The notes beneath the pieces are model-generated. The model ran no database searches, was not told the origin of the DNA, and was given only the letters and a program-made list of their open reading frames with translations. This document shows positions 44,450-51,985 of a stretch of DNA of 64,000 nucleotides, piece by piece. Origin of the DNA: Streptomyces capitiformicae (GTDB taxonomy: Bacteria > Actinomycetota > Actinomycetes > Streptomycetales > Streptomycetaceae); NCBI RefSeq assembly GCF_002214185.1, contig NZ_CP022161.1, positions 6,765,486 to 6,829,485 on the forward strand. The letters are read 5' to 3'. Made by a program: the position numbers and the translations under genes. Positions within the stretch are counted from its first letter, which is position 1, and the number at the start of each line of letters is the position of its first letter.

Positions 44450-45216
44450 CAGATTCCTCCGTCGACTTCGAGGGTGACGCCGGTGACGTACGCGGCCGCG
44501 TCCCCGGCGAGATAGATGACCGCCCCGGCGACGTCCTCGGGACGCCCGAGCCGGCCGAGCGCCGTCATCCCGGCGAGCCGTTCGGCGATCGCGGGCGGCA
44601 GTCCGGCACCGGGTTCGGTCTCGGTCACCCCGGGGGCCACGGTGTTGACCCGGATCCCCCGGCCACCCAGCTCCTTGGCGAGCGCCCGGGTGAACCCGAC
44701 CAGGGCGGCCTTGGACGCGCTGTAGTGCACGCCGAGCGGCCGCCCGCGCAGCGCCACCGAGGCTCCGACGTTGACCACTGACGCACCGTCCGGGAGCAGC
44801 CCCACCAGCGCCTGGGTGACGAGGTACGTGGACGTGGCGTTGTGGTTCATCACCCGGTGCCACTCCTCCTCGGCCAGGTCGTCGAACTTGGCATGGCCGT
44901 CCACGCCCACGTTGTTGACCAGGACGTCCACACCGCCGAACCGGTCGCGCACCGTGTCCGCCACCAGCCGGGCGCCGGCCCCGCTGGTGACGTCCGCCCG
45001 TACCAGAACGTGTTCGCAGCCGGTGGCGGTCAGCTCCTCACCGAGCCGCCGGACCGCCTCGCCGTCGGCGCGGTGGACCACGGTGAGTCGCGCACCGGCC
45101 CGGGCGAAGGCCAGGGCGATCGCCCGGCCGATGCCCCGGGTCCCTCCGGTGACCACCACCCGCCTGCCTTCGAAACCGGTGCCGGCGGCGGGGGAGCCGG
45201 CCGTGGGCGCGGTCAT
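44449..45216 (-). CDS. SDR ketoreductase, FabG-like
   Basis: A 255-aa short-chain reductase with the NADPH motif TGGTRGIGRA, NNVGVDG, catalytic Ser in VGASVALRG, and YSASK. Ends VTGVTLEVDGG. A Gly/Ala-rich lead of about 15 residues precedes the fold. It is a paralogue of the SDR at 37757 and lies directly after the PKS ACP gene (4-base overlap), which favours action on ACP-bound polyketide. The presence of two KR-type enzymes suggests at least one reduced position in the product. Confidence 0.9.
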   Translation of the reverse strand: MTAPTAGSPAAGTGFEGRRVVVTGGTRGIGRAIALAFARAGARLTVVHRADGEAVRRLGEELTATGCEHVLVRADVTSGAGARLVADTVRDRFGGVDVLVNNVGVDGHAKFDDLAEEEWHRVMNHNATSTYLVTQALVGLLPDGASVVNVGASVALRGRPLGVHYSASKAALVGFTRALAKELGGRGIRVNTVAPGVTETEPGAGLPPAIAERLAGMTALGRLGRPEDVAGAVIYLAGDAAAYVTGVTLEVDGGI

Positions 45217-45482
45217 CGGACCGCCCCGGCGCGCGGCGCCTCCTTGATCATGTTCAGCAGCAGACGCGGAGTGTCGGCCTCCAGCACGGCGTCGTCGGAC
45301 AGCACGATGCCGTGCCTGCGCTCGATCACGCCGGTGACCTGGAGCAGGGCCAGGGAGTCGTAGCCGAACTCCAGGAAGGGCGTGTCGAGGGAGTCCTCGC
45401 CGTCGAGGCTCGTGCCCTCCTCCGGTGCTCCGACGCACTCGAGCAGCAGCTCGCTGAGCTCGGTCAGGGTGATGTCGCTCAT
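45213..45482 (-). CDS. Type II PKS acyl carrier protein
   Basis: An 89-aa ACP. Ser43 in EFGYDSLALLQ is the phosphopantetheine attachment site. Helix 1 (TLTELSELLLECVG) and the acidic loop (EGTSLDGEDSLDTPF) match PKS carrier proteins. It lies 3 kb from KS-alpha/CLF, unlike most clusters where ACP directly follows CLF. The ATG at 45482 has AAAGGAACG about 6 bases upstream. It leads the four-gene ACP, SDR, SchA/CurD, DUF1772 group, 75 bp downstream of the SARP gene. Confidence 0.93.
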   Translation of the reverse strand: MSDITLTELSELLLECVGAPEEGTSLDGEDSLDTPFLEFGYDSLALLQVTGVIERRHGIVLSDDAVLEADTPRLLLNMIKEAPRAGAVR

Positions 45483-45557
45483 CGTCGTTCGTTCCTTTCA
45501 CATGCCGGCGGGAGCCGGGATTCCCAGGACGGGAAGTCAGGACGGGACGGGGTCGTG

Positions 45558-46379
45558 TCAGCCGACCTTGGCCAGTGATCCGGGCGGCGGTGCGCCGTCC
45601 AGGTCGAGCAGGGAGGAGCCCAGCACCGCGCGCTGGAGGTGCTCGATGCCGGGCGAGGGGTCCAACCCGAGGTGCTGGCCGAGGGCGTTACGCAGCTGCT
45701 GGTAGGTGCTCAACGCGTCGCCCCGGCGCCCGGCGCGGTACAGCGCGACCATCAACTGGCCGTGGATGCCCTCGTGCAGCGGATACCGGGCGGCGAGCCC
45801 GGAGAGCTCACCGATGAGTTCATGATGGCGTCCCAGCCTCAGGTCTGCCTCGATTCGCCCGTGCAGCACGCTCATGCGCGACTCCTCCAGGCGGGTGGCC
45901 TCCACCTCCAGCAGCGAGCCGCACTGCACATCGACCAGGGCCTGGCCGTGCCACAGGGCGAGCGCCCGGCCCAGATGGTCCGAGGCCGCGGCCCAGTCGC
46001 CCTGTTCCAGTGACCGGTGCCCGGCCGAGGACAGGACCTCGAACTCCTGCATGTCGAACAACCCGCCCTGGGTGTCGAGCAGATAACCGCCGGGCTCGGT
46101 GATCAGCACGCTCTTCGCGCCGTTCGGCAGCCCGGCGCAGTCATCGCCGAGCGCGGCGGCGATGAGGGTGCGCAGTTGCAGGATGTACGTCTGCAGGGTG
46201 GTCTGCACGCTGCGCGGCGGTGCCTCCCCCCACACCTCCTCCACCAGCGAGGACACCGAGACCAGTTGGTTGGCCTGCAGGGCGAGAAGGGCGAGAACCT
46301 TGCGGGGCTTGACGGCGGTCGGTGTCACCGACACTCCCGCCTGAGTCGCCCTGAACGGGCCGAGTACGCTGATGTCCAT
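45558..46379 (-). CDS. SARP-family pathway activator
   Basis: A 273-aa Streptomyces antibiotic regulatory protein. N-terminal OmpR-type winged helix (MDISVLGPFRA, KPRKVLALLALQANQLVSVS, LQTYILQLRTLI, PGGYLL) and a C-terminal bacterial transcriptional activation domain (FEVLSSAGHRSLEQGDW to LRNALGQHLGLDP). SARPs activate biosynthetic operons by binding heptamer direct repeats near -35. The ATG at 46379 has GGAGAT six bases upstream. A paralogue is at 59894-60688; both lie in the same locus, one on each strand. Confidence 0.94.
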   Translation of the reverse strand: MDISVLGPFRATQAGVSVTPTAVKPRKVLALLALQANQLVSVSSLVEEVWGEAPPRSVQTTLQTYILQLRTLIAAALGDDCAGLPNGAKSVLITEPGGYLLDTQGGLFDMQEFEVLSSAGHRSLEQGDWAAASDHLGRALALWHGQALVDVQCGSLLEVEATRLEESRMSVLHGRIEADLRLGRHHELIGELSGLAARYPLHEGIHGQLMVALYRAGRRGDALSTYQQLRNALGQHLGLDPSPGIEHLQRAVLGSSLLDLDGAPPPGSLAKVG

Positions 46380-46407
46380 CCGCGGATCTCCTTCCACAAC
46401 GAACGTT

Positions 46408-47169
46408 TCAGCCGACGCGGGGCAGCGGCATTTCGACATGCAGCGCCTCTCCGACGGCAAGGGGTAACTCACGGCCGCGGACGAAGAAGTGCGCACCGGG
46501 CATCGTCCGGAAGTGGAACCGGGAGGTGGTGCAGTGCTCCCACGCGCGAACCTCCGCGACGCTCACCATCCGGTCGTCCCGGCCCGCGAAGGCCCACAGC
46601 GGACACGGCAGCGGGGCGGGCGGAGCCGAGCGCAGACTGCGCGCGAGCCGCACGTCCGCCCGGAGTGTGGTGAGCGTGGCGCGCAGCCACTCGGGGCGCC
46701 TGAGCAGCGGTTCGGGCATGCTCTCGTCGTCGGTGAACAGGCCGACCAGTTGTTCGTCGGTCACCCCGGGCAGCGCCGCGGCTTCCAGCAGCCGTGAGGG
46801 CAGCTGCGGCGCGGCGCAGGCGCCGACCAGCACGACCTCCGGCGGTCTGCGGCCGGTGGCGACGAGGTGCAGGGCGAACCGGTGGGCGACCAGCGCCCCG
46901 AGGCTGTGCCCGTAGAAGGCGTACGGCTCGTCCAGAAGCGGGCCGAGATCCTCCGTGAGCTCCTCGGCGAGCCGCCCGGCTTCGGTGAGCGGGGGCTCCC
47001 GCAGCCGGGACTCCCTGCCGGGCAGCCGCACCGGGAGGACCGAGACACCGGCCCCGACCCGCTGCCGCCAGCCGGCGAACGTCATGGCACCCGCCCCCGC
47101 GTGGTGGAAGCACAGCAGCCTCCGCGCCGGGCCGTCGGCCGACGGCCGAGTCGCGAGATAACGATGCAC
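46408..47169 (-). CDS. Type II thioesterase
   Basis: A 253-aa alpha/beta-hydrolase of the GrsT/RifR thioesterase II group: LLCFHHAGAGAMTFAGWR, nucleophile elbow FYGHSLGALVAHRFA, acid in GRDDRMV, and catalytic His in MPGAHFF. It removes misloaded or stalled acyl groups from carrier proteins. Such enzymes are typical of modular PKS/NRPS clusters, less so of aromatic type II systems, which supports a second carrier-bound acyl pathway here. GTG at 47169. A CTCAAGG-type heptamer pair lies 33-50 bp upstream. Confidence 0.92.
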   Translation of the reverse strand: MHRYLATRPSADGPARRLLCFHHAGAGAMTFAGWRQRVGAGVSVLPVRLPGRESRLREPPLTEAGRLAEELTEDLGPLLDEPYAFYGHSLGALVAHRFALHLVATGRRPPEVVLVGACAAPQLPSRLLEAAALPGVTDEQLVGLFTDDESMPEPLLRRPEWLRATLTTLRADVRLARSLRSAPPAPLPCPLWAFAGRDDRMVSVAEVRAWEHCTTSRFHFRTMPGAHFFVRGRELPLAVGEALHVEMPLPRVG

Positions 47170-47201
47170 CTTCCGGATCCCCCTTTCCGTACGATGCCTT
47201 C

Positions 47202-47219
47202 CGGCGAGACGGCCTTGAG
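47202..47219 (-). promoter_or_regulatory. Candidate SARP heptamer pair before the thioesterase gene
   Basis: On the minus strand CTCAAGG (47219-47213) and CTCGCCG (47208-47202) are separated by four bases, giving 11-bp spacing. The first heptamer matches a repeat at 50826. It lies in the 76-bp gap before the thioesterase-SARP genes; weaker than the site at 50815-50832. Confidence 0.4.
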
Positions 47220-47245
47220 CGTCACCGCACCCTCTGGAAAGGCGC

Positions 47246-48061
47246 TCAACGAGTGGTCGAGCTGGGGCCGGAGAGCGGCCGCGCCACGAAGGGGGCGCCG
47301 CCGGAGCGCGGCCGATCGCCGAAGCCGGGGTCGTAGACGGCCGTGCTCACCGTGTACTTGCCGTCCACCAGCCAGCTGGTGAAGGACCACTCCCAGCCCG
47401 CGGCCGGGGAGCCGTCCGGGCGCAGCATCTGCACCTGCTGGTCCTGCGGACTGAATCCGAACTCCGTGAAGCGGAACCGCAGGCCCTGGCCGATCGCCTT
47501 GCTGTACGCCTCCTTCAGCGTCCACAGCCGCACCAGTTCGCTGTTGCGGTTCTCCTCCGCCACCCGCCGCAGCGCCTCCAGTTCGTGGGGCGTGCACACC
47601 TGGCGCTCCGTGCCCAGACCGAGCATCCGTCGGTCCGCGAGCTCGATGTCGACGCCGATCCGGCCATGCCGGGCCAGCCCCACCACCAGGAGCTCCTCGG
47701 TGTGGCTGAGGCTCACGTCCAGCTGGTCGATGCCGCGCAGATACGGCCGTCCGCCCGGCTTGTACGCCAGTTCCAGTTCCTCCGGACCGGTGTCCAGGAC
47801 CGCGCTCGCCGCGGACTTCAGCAGCAGCCGGGAGGCGGCGAACCGCTTCCGGATCTGCGGATGGGTGATCCGCTCCAGCCGGGAGTGGTCCTGGCCGAGC
47901 ATCGCCGCCAGAGCATCGGAGTCCAGAGTGCCGGGGAGCCAGTCGGCGACGGCCGCGTAGAGGACCGACGTTCCCGTGGAGTCGAGCTCGCGGCGCACGG
48001 GCCGCCAGGAGTCACCGGGGCCGCGGTTCCGGATCGGCGGGGGTGAAACAGGAGGACGCAT
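47246..48061 (-). CDS. 4'-phosphopantetheinyl transferase
   Basis: A 271-aa Sfp-type enzyme that attaches the phosphopantetheine arm to carrier proteins. The C-terminal half shows VSLSHTEELLVVGLA, the Mg-binding GVDIELADRR and WTLKEAYSKAIGQGL. It follows and touches (shared base) an ACP gene, so it probably primes that ACP and the other carrier proteins in the locus. The ATG at 48061 has GGAGGA directly upstream. Presence of a dedicated PPTase is unusual for aromatic type II clusters and suggests the locus is self-contained. Confidence 0.94.
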   Translation of the reverse strand: MRPPVSPPPIRNRGPGDSWRPVRRELDSTGTSVLYAAVADWLPGTLDSDALAAMLGQDHSRLERITHPQIRKRFAASRLLLKSAASAVLDTGPEELELAYKPGGRPYLRGIDQLDVSLSHTEELLVVGLARHGRIGVDIELADRRMLGLGTERQVCTPHELEALRRVAEENRNSELVRLWTLKEAYSKAIGQGLRFRFTEFGFSPQDQQVQMLRPDGSPAAGWEWSFTSWLVDGKYTVSTAVYDPGFGDRPRSGGAPFVARPLSGPSSTTR

Positions 48062-48435
48062 CAGCGCACCAGCGGGTCGACCAGGGCCTGCGCCGGAAGT
48101 GGCGCCGTCCGCCCGGCAGGCGCCACATGCGACCAAGGTCCCAGGTCCGCGACGCGGTCGGCGAGATCGCCGATGGTGCCGCAGCCCAGGAGCACATCTG
48201 CCAGGGGTACGTCCGTCAGCGCCGGGTACCGCCGCTCCAGACCGCACTTGAGCTCGAGCAGCATGACCGAGTCGATGCCGAGGTCGTCCTGGAGCAGTTG
48301 CTCCGGGACGAGGTCCTCGGGCGACTGCCCAAGGACCTCGGCCACTTCCTCCAGCACGGTGCGTAGCGGCTCCGCTCGCGGTTCGGGCGCGGGGGCCACC
48401 GGAGGCGTGGGGTGTGGGGGAGTCCTTGGAGTCAT
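48061..48435 (-). CDS. Acyl carrier protein, second copy
   Basis: A 124-aa carrier protein with a Pro-rich lead of about 20 residues and a C-terminal tail of about 30 residues. Ser56 in DLGIDSVMLLELK is the attachment site; the sequence is closer to loading/fatty-acyl-type ACPs than to the PKS ACP at 45213. It sits between an acyl-CoA dehydrogenase gene and a PPTase gene, suggesting that it holds an acyl group that the dehydrogenase desaturates or modifies (inference). Confidence 0.9.
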   Translation of the reverse strand: MTPRTPPHPTPPVAPAPEPRAEPLRTVLEEVAEVLGQSPEDLVPEQLLQDDLGIDSVMLLELKCGLERRYPALTDVPLADVLLGCGTIGDLADRVADLGPWSHVAPAGRTAPLPAQALVDPLVR

Positions 48436-48451
48436 CGGGAGTCTCTTCTCC

Positions 48452-50194
48452 TCATCGGCCGATCAGGGTCGAGTACAGGTCGTAGCTGCGGGCGTCGTCG
48501 AAGCGGTGCACCAACTCGGCGAGCAGCCGCTCCTCCCCGAGGCGGGGAGGTCCCGGCGTACCGGGGTCGAGTCTGCGCAGTACGCGGGAGAGCGCCATGA
48601 CCGCCCAGGCCGGGTCGGCGAGGAAGTCGCCCGGGGAGCCGCTGTGGTGCCGCCACACGCCCAGACAGGCCGCGCCCGCGGCGATCAGGGCGTACCGGTC
48701 GGCCAGCGCGTAGACCCGGAGCCCCGCGTGGCCGTCGTGGCGGTTCGCCAGCTCGGCGCAGGCCCGGCGGAAGCGCGCCAGCTCGGCGCCGAGTGCGGCG
48801 GCGTATCCGGCCAGCGACTCCTCCAACTCCCCGCCACCCGCGGCGGACGCCTGCCGCACCGTGGACTCCAGCGTCCCGACGAGTGAGTCCATGTCCGCGG
48901 GCAGGCTCAGCTCCTGCTGTCGAAGGCCTGGCAGCTCCGGGTCCAACGGCCGGAACAGCGCGGCCGGTACCTCTCCGTCCACGGGCGCCCGCAGCCCGGG
49001 CAGTCGGCCGAGGTGCGCCACGATCGCCGCACGGCTCGCCGTGCTGCCCACCGGCCCCAGGCCGATCATGGGCAGGTCGCGGGCCGACTTCTGGAATGCG
49101 GCGTACGTTCCCTGCCTGGCGTACGACTCGGAACCGAGCACGATGGACAGGTCGTACACCATCTCGGTGAGCACCGTCGGAAGCAGGTACTTCACCACGG
49201 CGCTCAGCGTGGGGCTCTCCCGTGGCAGCAGATGGAGCGCCCGGGTGGCCACCAGAGCCAGCGCGTCGCACAACAGCAGGTCGGTGAACGCGTCGACCAG
49301 CGCCGTGCGGGTGCGGGGCATGCGCAGTGAAGCCCTGCTGCGTGACCGGTGCGAGCGGGCGAAGGCGACCGCGGTGCGCAGCGCCGTGTCGGCGCTGCCG
49401 AGGGCCATGGACGGGCCGACGCAGCGGATGACGGGGAAGGCGCGCGCGGCCAGTTCGGCTCCGGTGTGGGGCGGCCCGAGCAACTGGTCGGCCGTGAGCC
49501 CGTAGCGGGTGAACTCCAGGCCGTGGACCAGGCAGCCGCGGATGCCGATGGTGGAGCGCCGGGGCAGCAACCGGAAGCCGGCGCTGCCCGGCTTCGGCGC
49601 GCCGAACAGGAACGCGCTGTGGCCGTCCCCCGAGTCTTCCGCGGAGTGCGCGAACAGCAGCAGGGAGGTCGCCCGCGAGGCGTTGTTGAGTGCCTCCTTG
49701 CGGCCGCTGAGCAGGAAGGCATCGCCGTTCGGAGCTGCGATGAATCGATTTTGCAGAAAGTCGTTTCCCTCGGCCGGCTCCGGATAGGCGCAGGCCATCC
49801 GGCCGCCGGACAGCAGCAGTTCCGCGGTGTCGCGTCGCTGCTCGGCCGAGCCCCCGGCCCAGACGACGACCGCGGCCATGTACGAGCTCATCCCGTATCC
49901 CAGCCCCAGCGACGCGTCCCGCCGGAAGACCGCCCGCATCACCCGTGCCAGCGAGTCCAGTTGCAGCAGCCTGCCGCCCAACTCCCTGGGCACGAACTCG
50001 GCGTTGAGTCGAAAGTCGTCGAGCAGCCGCTCGGCCGCGGGCAGTATGCGCCGCTCCGCGTCCGCCGCCGCGAACTGTTCCGCCCCCAACGGGTTGCCCG
50101 GATCGTCCAGATCCCCGAAGTCGTGCTCAAGCCGGGCGATCCGCTCCTCCACGGCGACCCCGTCGAGGCCCGCCCCGCTCGCCACCACCGACAT
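48452..50194 (-). CDS. Acyl-CoA dehydrogenase family flavoprotein
   Basis: A 580-aa ACAD-type protein, longer than the usual ~380 aa. The N-terminal helical and beta-barrel FAD domains are recognisable (DASLGLGYGMSSYMAAVVVWAG is outlined here only by its start; GGRMACAYPEPAEGNDF; STIGIRGCLVHGLEF). The C-terminal half is a long helical domain with weak similarity. The usual ACAD catalytic Glu cannot be assigned with confidence. It adjoins the ACP gene (16-bp gap), so an ACP-bound substrate is plausible; desaturation of an acyl starter is the leading hypothesis. ATG at 50194. First gene of this minus-strand run. Confidence 0.82.
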   Translation of the reverse strand: MSVVASGAGLDGVAVEERIARLEHDFGDLDDPGNPLGAEQFAAADAERRILPAAERLLDDFRLNAEFVPRELGGRLLQLDSLARVMRAVFRRDASLGLGYGMSSYMAAVVVWAGGSAEQRRDTAELLLSGGRMACAYPEPAEGNDFLQNRFIAAPNGDAFLLSGRKEALNNASRATSLLLFAHSAEDSGDGHSAFLFGAPKPGSAGFRLLPRRSTIGIRGCLVHGLEFTRYGLTADQLLGPPHTGAELAARAFPVIRCVGPSMALGSADTALRTAVAFARSHRSRSRASLRMPRTRTALVDAFTDLLLCDALALVATRALHLLPRESPTLSAVVKYLLPTVLTEMVYDLSIVLGSESYARQGTYAAFQKSARDLPMIGLGPVGSTASRAAIVAHLGRLPGLRAPVDGEVPAALFRPLDPELPGLRQQELSLPADMDSLVGTLESTVRQASAAGGGELEESLAGYAAALGAELARFRRACAELANRHDGHAGLRVYALADRYALIAAGAACLGVWRHHSGSPGDFLADPAWAVMALSRVLRRLDPGTPGPPRLGEERLLAELVHRFDDARSYDLYSTLIGR

Positions 50195-50230
50195 GGCTCC
50201 CTACCATCCTCTCGCGAAACCGGCTGGGCC

Positions 50231-50536
50231 CGAGGCCCTGTCGTCGAACTCCCGTCTGCCGCGCGACGCCCCGCACGCTCCCCCATCTCTCGGCTTCTCC
50301 CCCACTCTCGGCTTCGCTCGAGCGGGATAGGCCCCCATGAGCGGGAGGGGCCCCCACCGCCACACCGGGCGAAAGCCCACGTACGTCCAGTCCATCTACG
50401 GGGCCTTCCGCCCGGCATGCCGAGAGCACGCACCTACGTACGTCACCGCGTGCGACGTCGGCGTACATCAGCCGCTGCCGCGGCGGGCGCGCGGCCGCCC
50501 TTCGGGCGACGACGGGAGTTCGACGACAGGCCCTAG
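50231..50536. mobile_element. MITE-like inverted-repeat element
   Basis: A 306-bp gene-free element bounded by a 20-bp perfect inverted repeat (CCTGTCGTCGAACTCCCGTC at 50237-50256; complement at 50511-50530), with further imperfect pairing outward to a CTAG at the right end. The interior carries the dispersed repeat seen at 14.7 kb and 60.75 kb, in inverted orientation. It has no transposase gene, so it is non-autonomous or a structural repeat. It separates the acyl-CoA dehydrogenase unit from the FAAL/AT/YcaO block. Confidence 0.7.
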
Positions 50537-50539
50537 GGC

Positions 50540-50758
50540 TCAAGAGCGGCTCAAGGGCACTTGTTCAGGCTCGGCCGGCGGCGGGTGGGCGGCCGGGCTC
50601 TCGTACTCCGCGGGCCACGGATGGTCGAGGAACTCCCTCGGCGGCACGCCCGGCAGCCACAACCAGCCGTACGCCACCAGGGCACGTCCCACCGGCCGGA
50701 GCAGTCGCATCGCCGCGACCAGGGCGAGCTCTCCGAACGTCTTGTCTGTGCCGGACAT
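50540..50758 (-). CDS. Small protein, hypothetical
   Basis: A 72-aa protein with one moderately hydrophobic stretch (about residues 8-35, rich in Leu, Ala, Val and Trp) and a Pro/Glu-rich tail. No known family recognised. The ATG at 50758 has AAGGGAA eight bases upstream, a good RBS, and the codon usage is typical, so it is probably real. Its stop is four bases from the right end of the MITE-like element. It is divergent from the tandem-ABM gene over a spacer that carries two candidate SARP sites. Confidence 0.5.
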   Translation of the reverse strand: MSGTDKTFGELALVAAMRLLRPVGRALVAYGWLWLPGVPPREFLDHPWPAEYESPAAHPPPAEPEQVPLSRS

Positions 50759-50814
50759 GTCGTCAGTTCCCTTCAGGGCGGAGAGCACGGTCGAGAGCAG
50801 GGTTGCAACCGGCG

Positions 50815-50832
50815 CTCAACCGGGCCTCAAGG
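50815..50832. promoter_or_regulatory. Candidate SARP site 1 (CTCAACC-N4-CTCAAGG)
   Basis: Two heptamers, CTCAACC and CTCAAGG, with the spacer GGGC, giving an 11-bp repeat. This spacing is the hallmark of SARP binding sites. It lies between the divergent 72-aa and tandem-ABM genes. Confidence 0.65.
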
Positions 50833-50881
50833 AACTCTCGCAGCGGCACCGGGACGAGCAATTCGGACATTCCGTACTGCG

Positions 50882-50899
50882 CTCAAGTGGGCCTCAAGC
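50882..50899 (+). promoter_or_regulatory. Candidate SARP site 2 (CTCAAGT-N4-CTCAAGC)
   Basis: Same architecture and the same GGGC spacer as the first site, 67 bp downstream. TAGGGT at 50916-50921 may be a -10 element for the tandem-ABM transcript; the space between suits a weak third repeat (CTTGCTC at 50904). Confidence 0.65.
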
Positions 50900-50992
50900 G
50901 CTTCTTGCTCAGATGTAGGGTGCATGGAGCGAGGGCGCACGCTGCCATGAGACTCCGATGAGATCATCAGGCCCCCGAAAGGACGGTGTGCC

Positions 50993-51676
50993 GTGTCGCC
51001 GAACGCGGCGGGCGGGGACAGGCGGGAACCGACTCCAGCCGACATCCAGGGCGAGCCGGGCCACCGTGTCGCCGCCGTGCAGCGGTTCGAGCTCAACGAC
51101 GTAGGGACCCTGGAGACCTTCGAGCGGGAGCTGGAGCGGAACGCACGGCACCACAAGCACCAGAAGGGCCTGGAAGGCCAGGTGACACTGCGCTTACTGG
51201 ACCGGCCCGGCAGCTATCTGTACCTCAGCTGCTGGTCCTCGCTCGGGAACCTGGCGAGCGCGATTCACGGGAGCACGTCCTGCGCCCAGTTCGACCGGCT
51301 CGGCCGACTGGCCGACATCACGCCGGGCCAGGCGGTGGGAGTGGGGCTGATGGGTGCCGGAGTCACCTTGGCCGACGCCGCTCACGCGGTACTGGTGGAG
51401 GCGCTGCTCGACGGCCAAGCGGCCCAGTTCGAGCTGGACTTCGGAGCCCTCGCCGGCCAGTTCATGCACGACGCCGGTTTCGGGGGCGGTCTCCTTCTGC
51501 GGTCCACGATCGACCCGCGCGGATATCTCGGTCTGATCTGGTGGAGCAGCGCACAGCCCTGTGACGACGCGCTGCGCAGTAGCCGGTTCCTCGACCGGCG
51601 GCTGAGGCTGGAGAGCACCACGGCTCGGCTCACTGTCGAACGGGCCCAGGTCGCAGGGGAAGACCCGCGGCCCTAG
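50993..51676 (+). CDS. Tandem ABM-like domain protein
   Basis: A 227-aa protein that appears to hold two ferredoxin-like ABM-fold halves. The first half shows ETFERELERNARHH, then LYLSCWSSLGNLASAIHG; the second ends GYLGLIWWSSAQPCDDALRSS. Similar fused small oxygenases or cyclases occur in aromatic polyketide clusters. GTG at 50993 has AAAGGA nine bases upstream. It leads the plus-strand group ABM, AccE, FAAL, ACP-AT, downstream of two candidate SARP sites. Catalytic role not proved. Confidence 0.65.
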   Translation: MSPNAAGGDRREPTPADIQGEPGHRVAAVQRFELNDVGTLETFERELERNARHHKHQKGLEGQVTLRLLDRPGSYLYLSCWSSLGNLASAIHGSTSCAQFDRLGRLADITPGQAVGVGLMGAGVTLADAAHAVLVEALLDGQAAQFELDFGALAGQFMHDAGFGGGLLLRSTIDPRGYLGLIWWSSAQPCDDALRSSRFLDRRLRLESTTARLTVERAQVAGEDPRP

Positions 51677-51751
51677 GGCCGCGGATACCGCTCCACCTGC
51701 TTCCGGCTGCCGCACGACCGGCGTTCGAGCCCTCTGGTTCACGCTTGCACC

Positions 51752-51976
51752 ATGTCCGAACACGCGTTCCTCAGAGTGGTCCGGGGACAGCCGGACGAGA
51801 TCGAACTGGCCGCGGTGACCGCCGTGCTGCTGGCACGACTGCGAGCCGGCGGACACCCCGCGGAGCCCGACCCCGCCGCCGGCGGGACGGCCCCGCGGCG
51901 TGCCGGATGGCGTGCGGGGCGCTTCCGCCACCGCTCCGCGGTGCCCTGGTCGGCGGCGCCGATGGAACACATGTAA
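51752..51976 (+). CDS. Acyl-CoA carboxylase epsilon subunit
   Basis: A 74-aa protein matching the small epsilon subunit found only with actinobacterial acyl-CoA carboxylases: N-terminal FLRVVRGQPDEIELAAVTAVL, and a C-terminal Trp/Arg region (AGWRAGRFRHR). It stabilises the carboxyltransferase complex and increases activity. The matching beta subunit gene is 10 kb away (62019), and no alpha (biotin carboxylase/BCCP) subunit is in the window; a shared AccA-type subunit is expected. It stops ten bases before the FAAL gene. Confidence 0.85.
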   Translation: MSEHAFLRVVRGQPDEIELAAVTAVLLARLRAGGHPAEPDPAAGGTAPRRAGWRAGRFRHRSAVPWSAAPMEHM

Positions 51977-51985
51977 GGGGGAGGC

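Noticed and set aside
44452..44863. N-terminal extension of the second SchA/CurD frame
   Set aside because: It is antisense-like Arg-rich sequence inside the SDR gene in another frame; ATG 44449 with GGAGGAA is the clear start.
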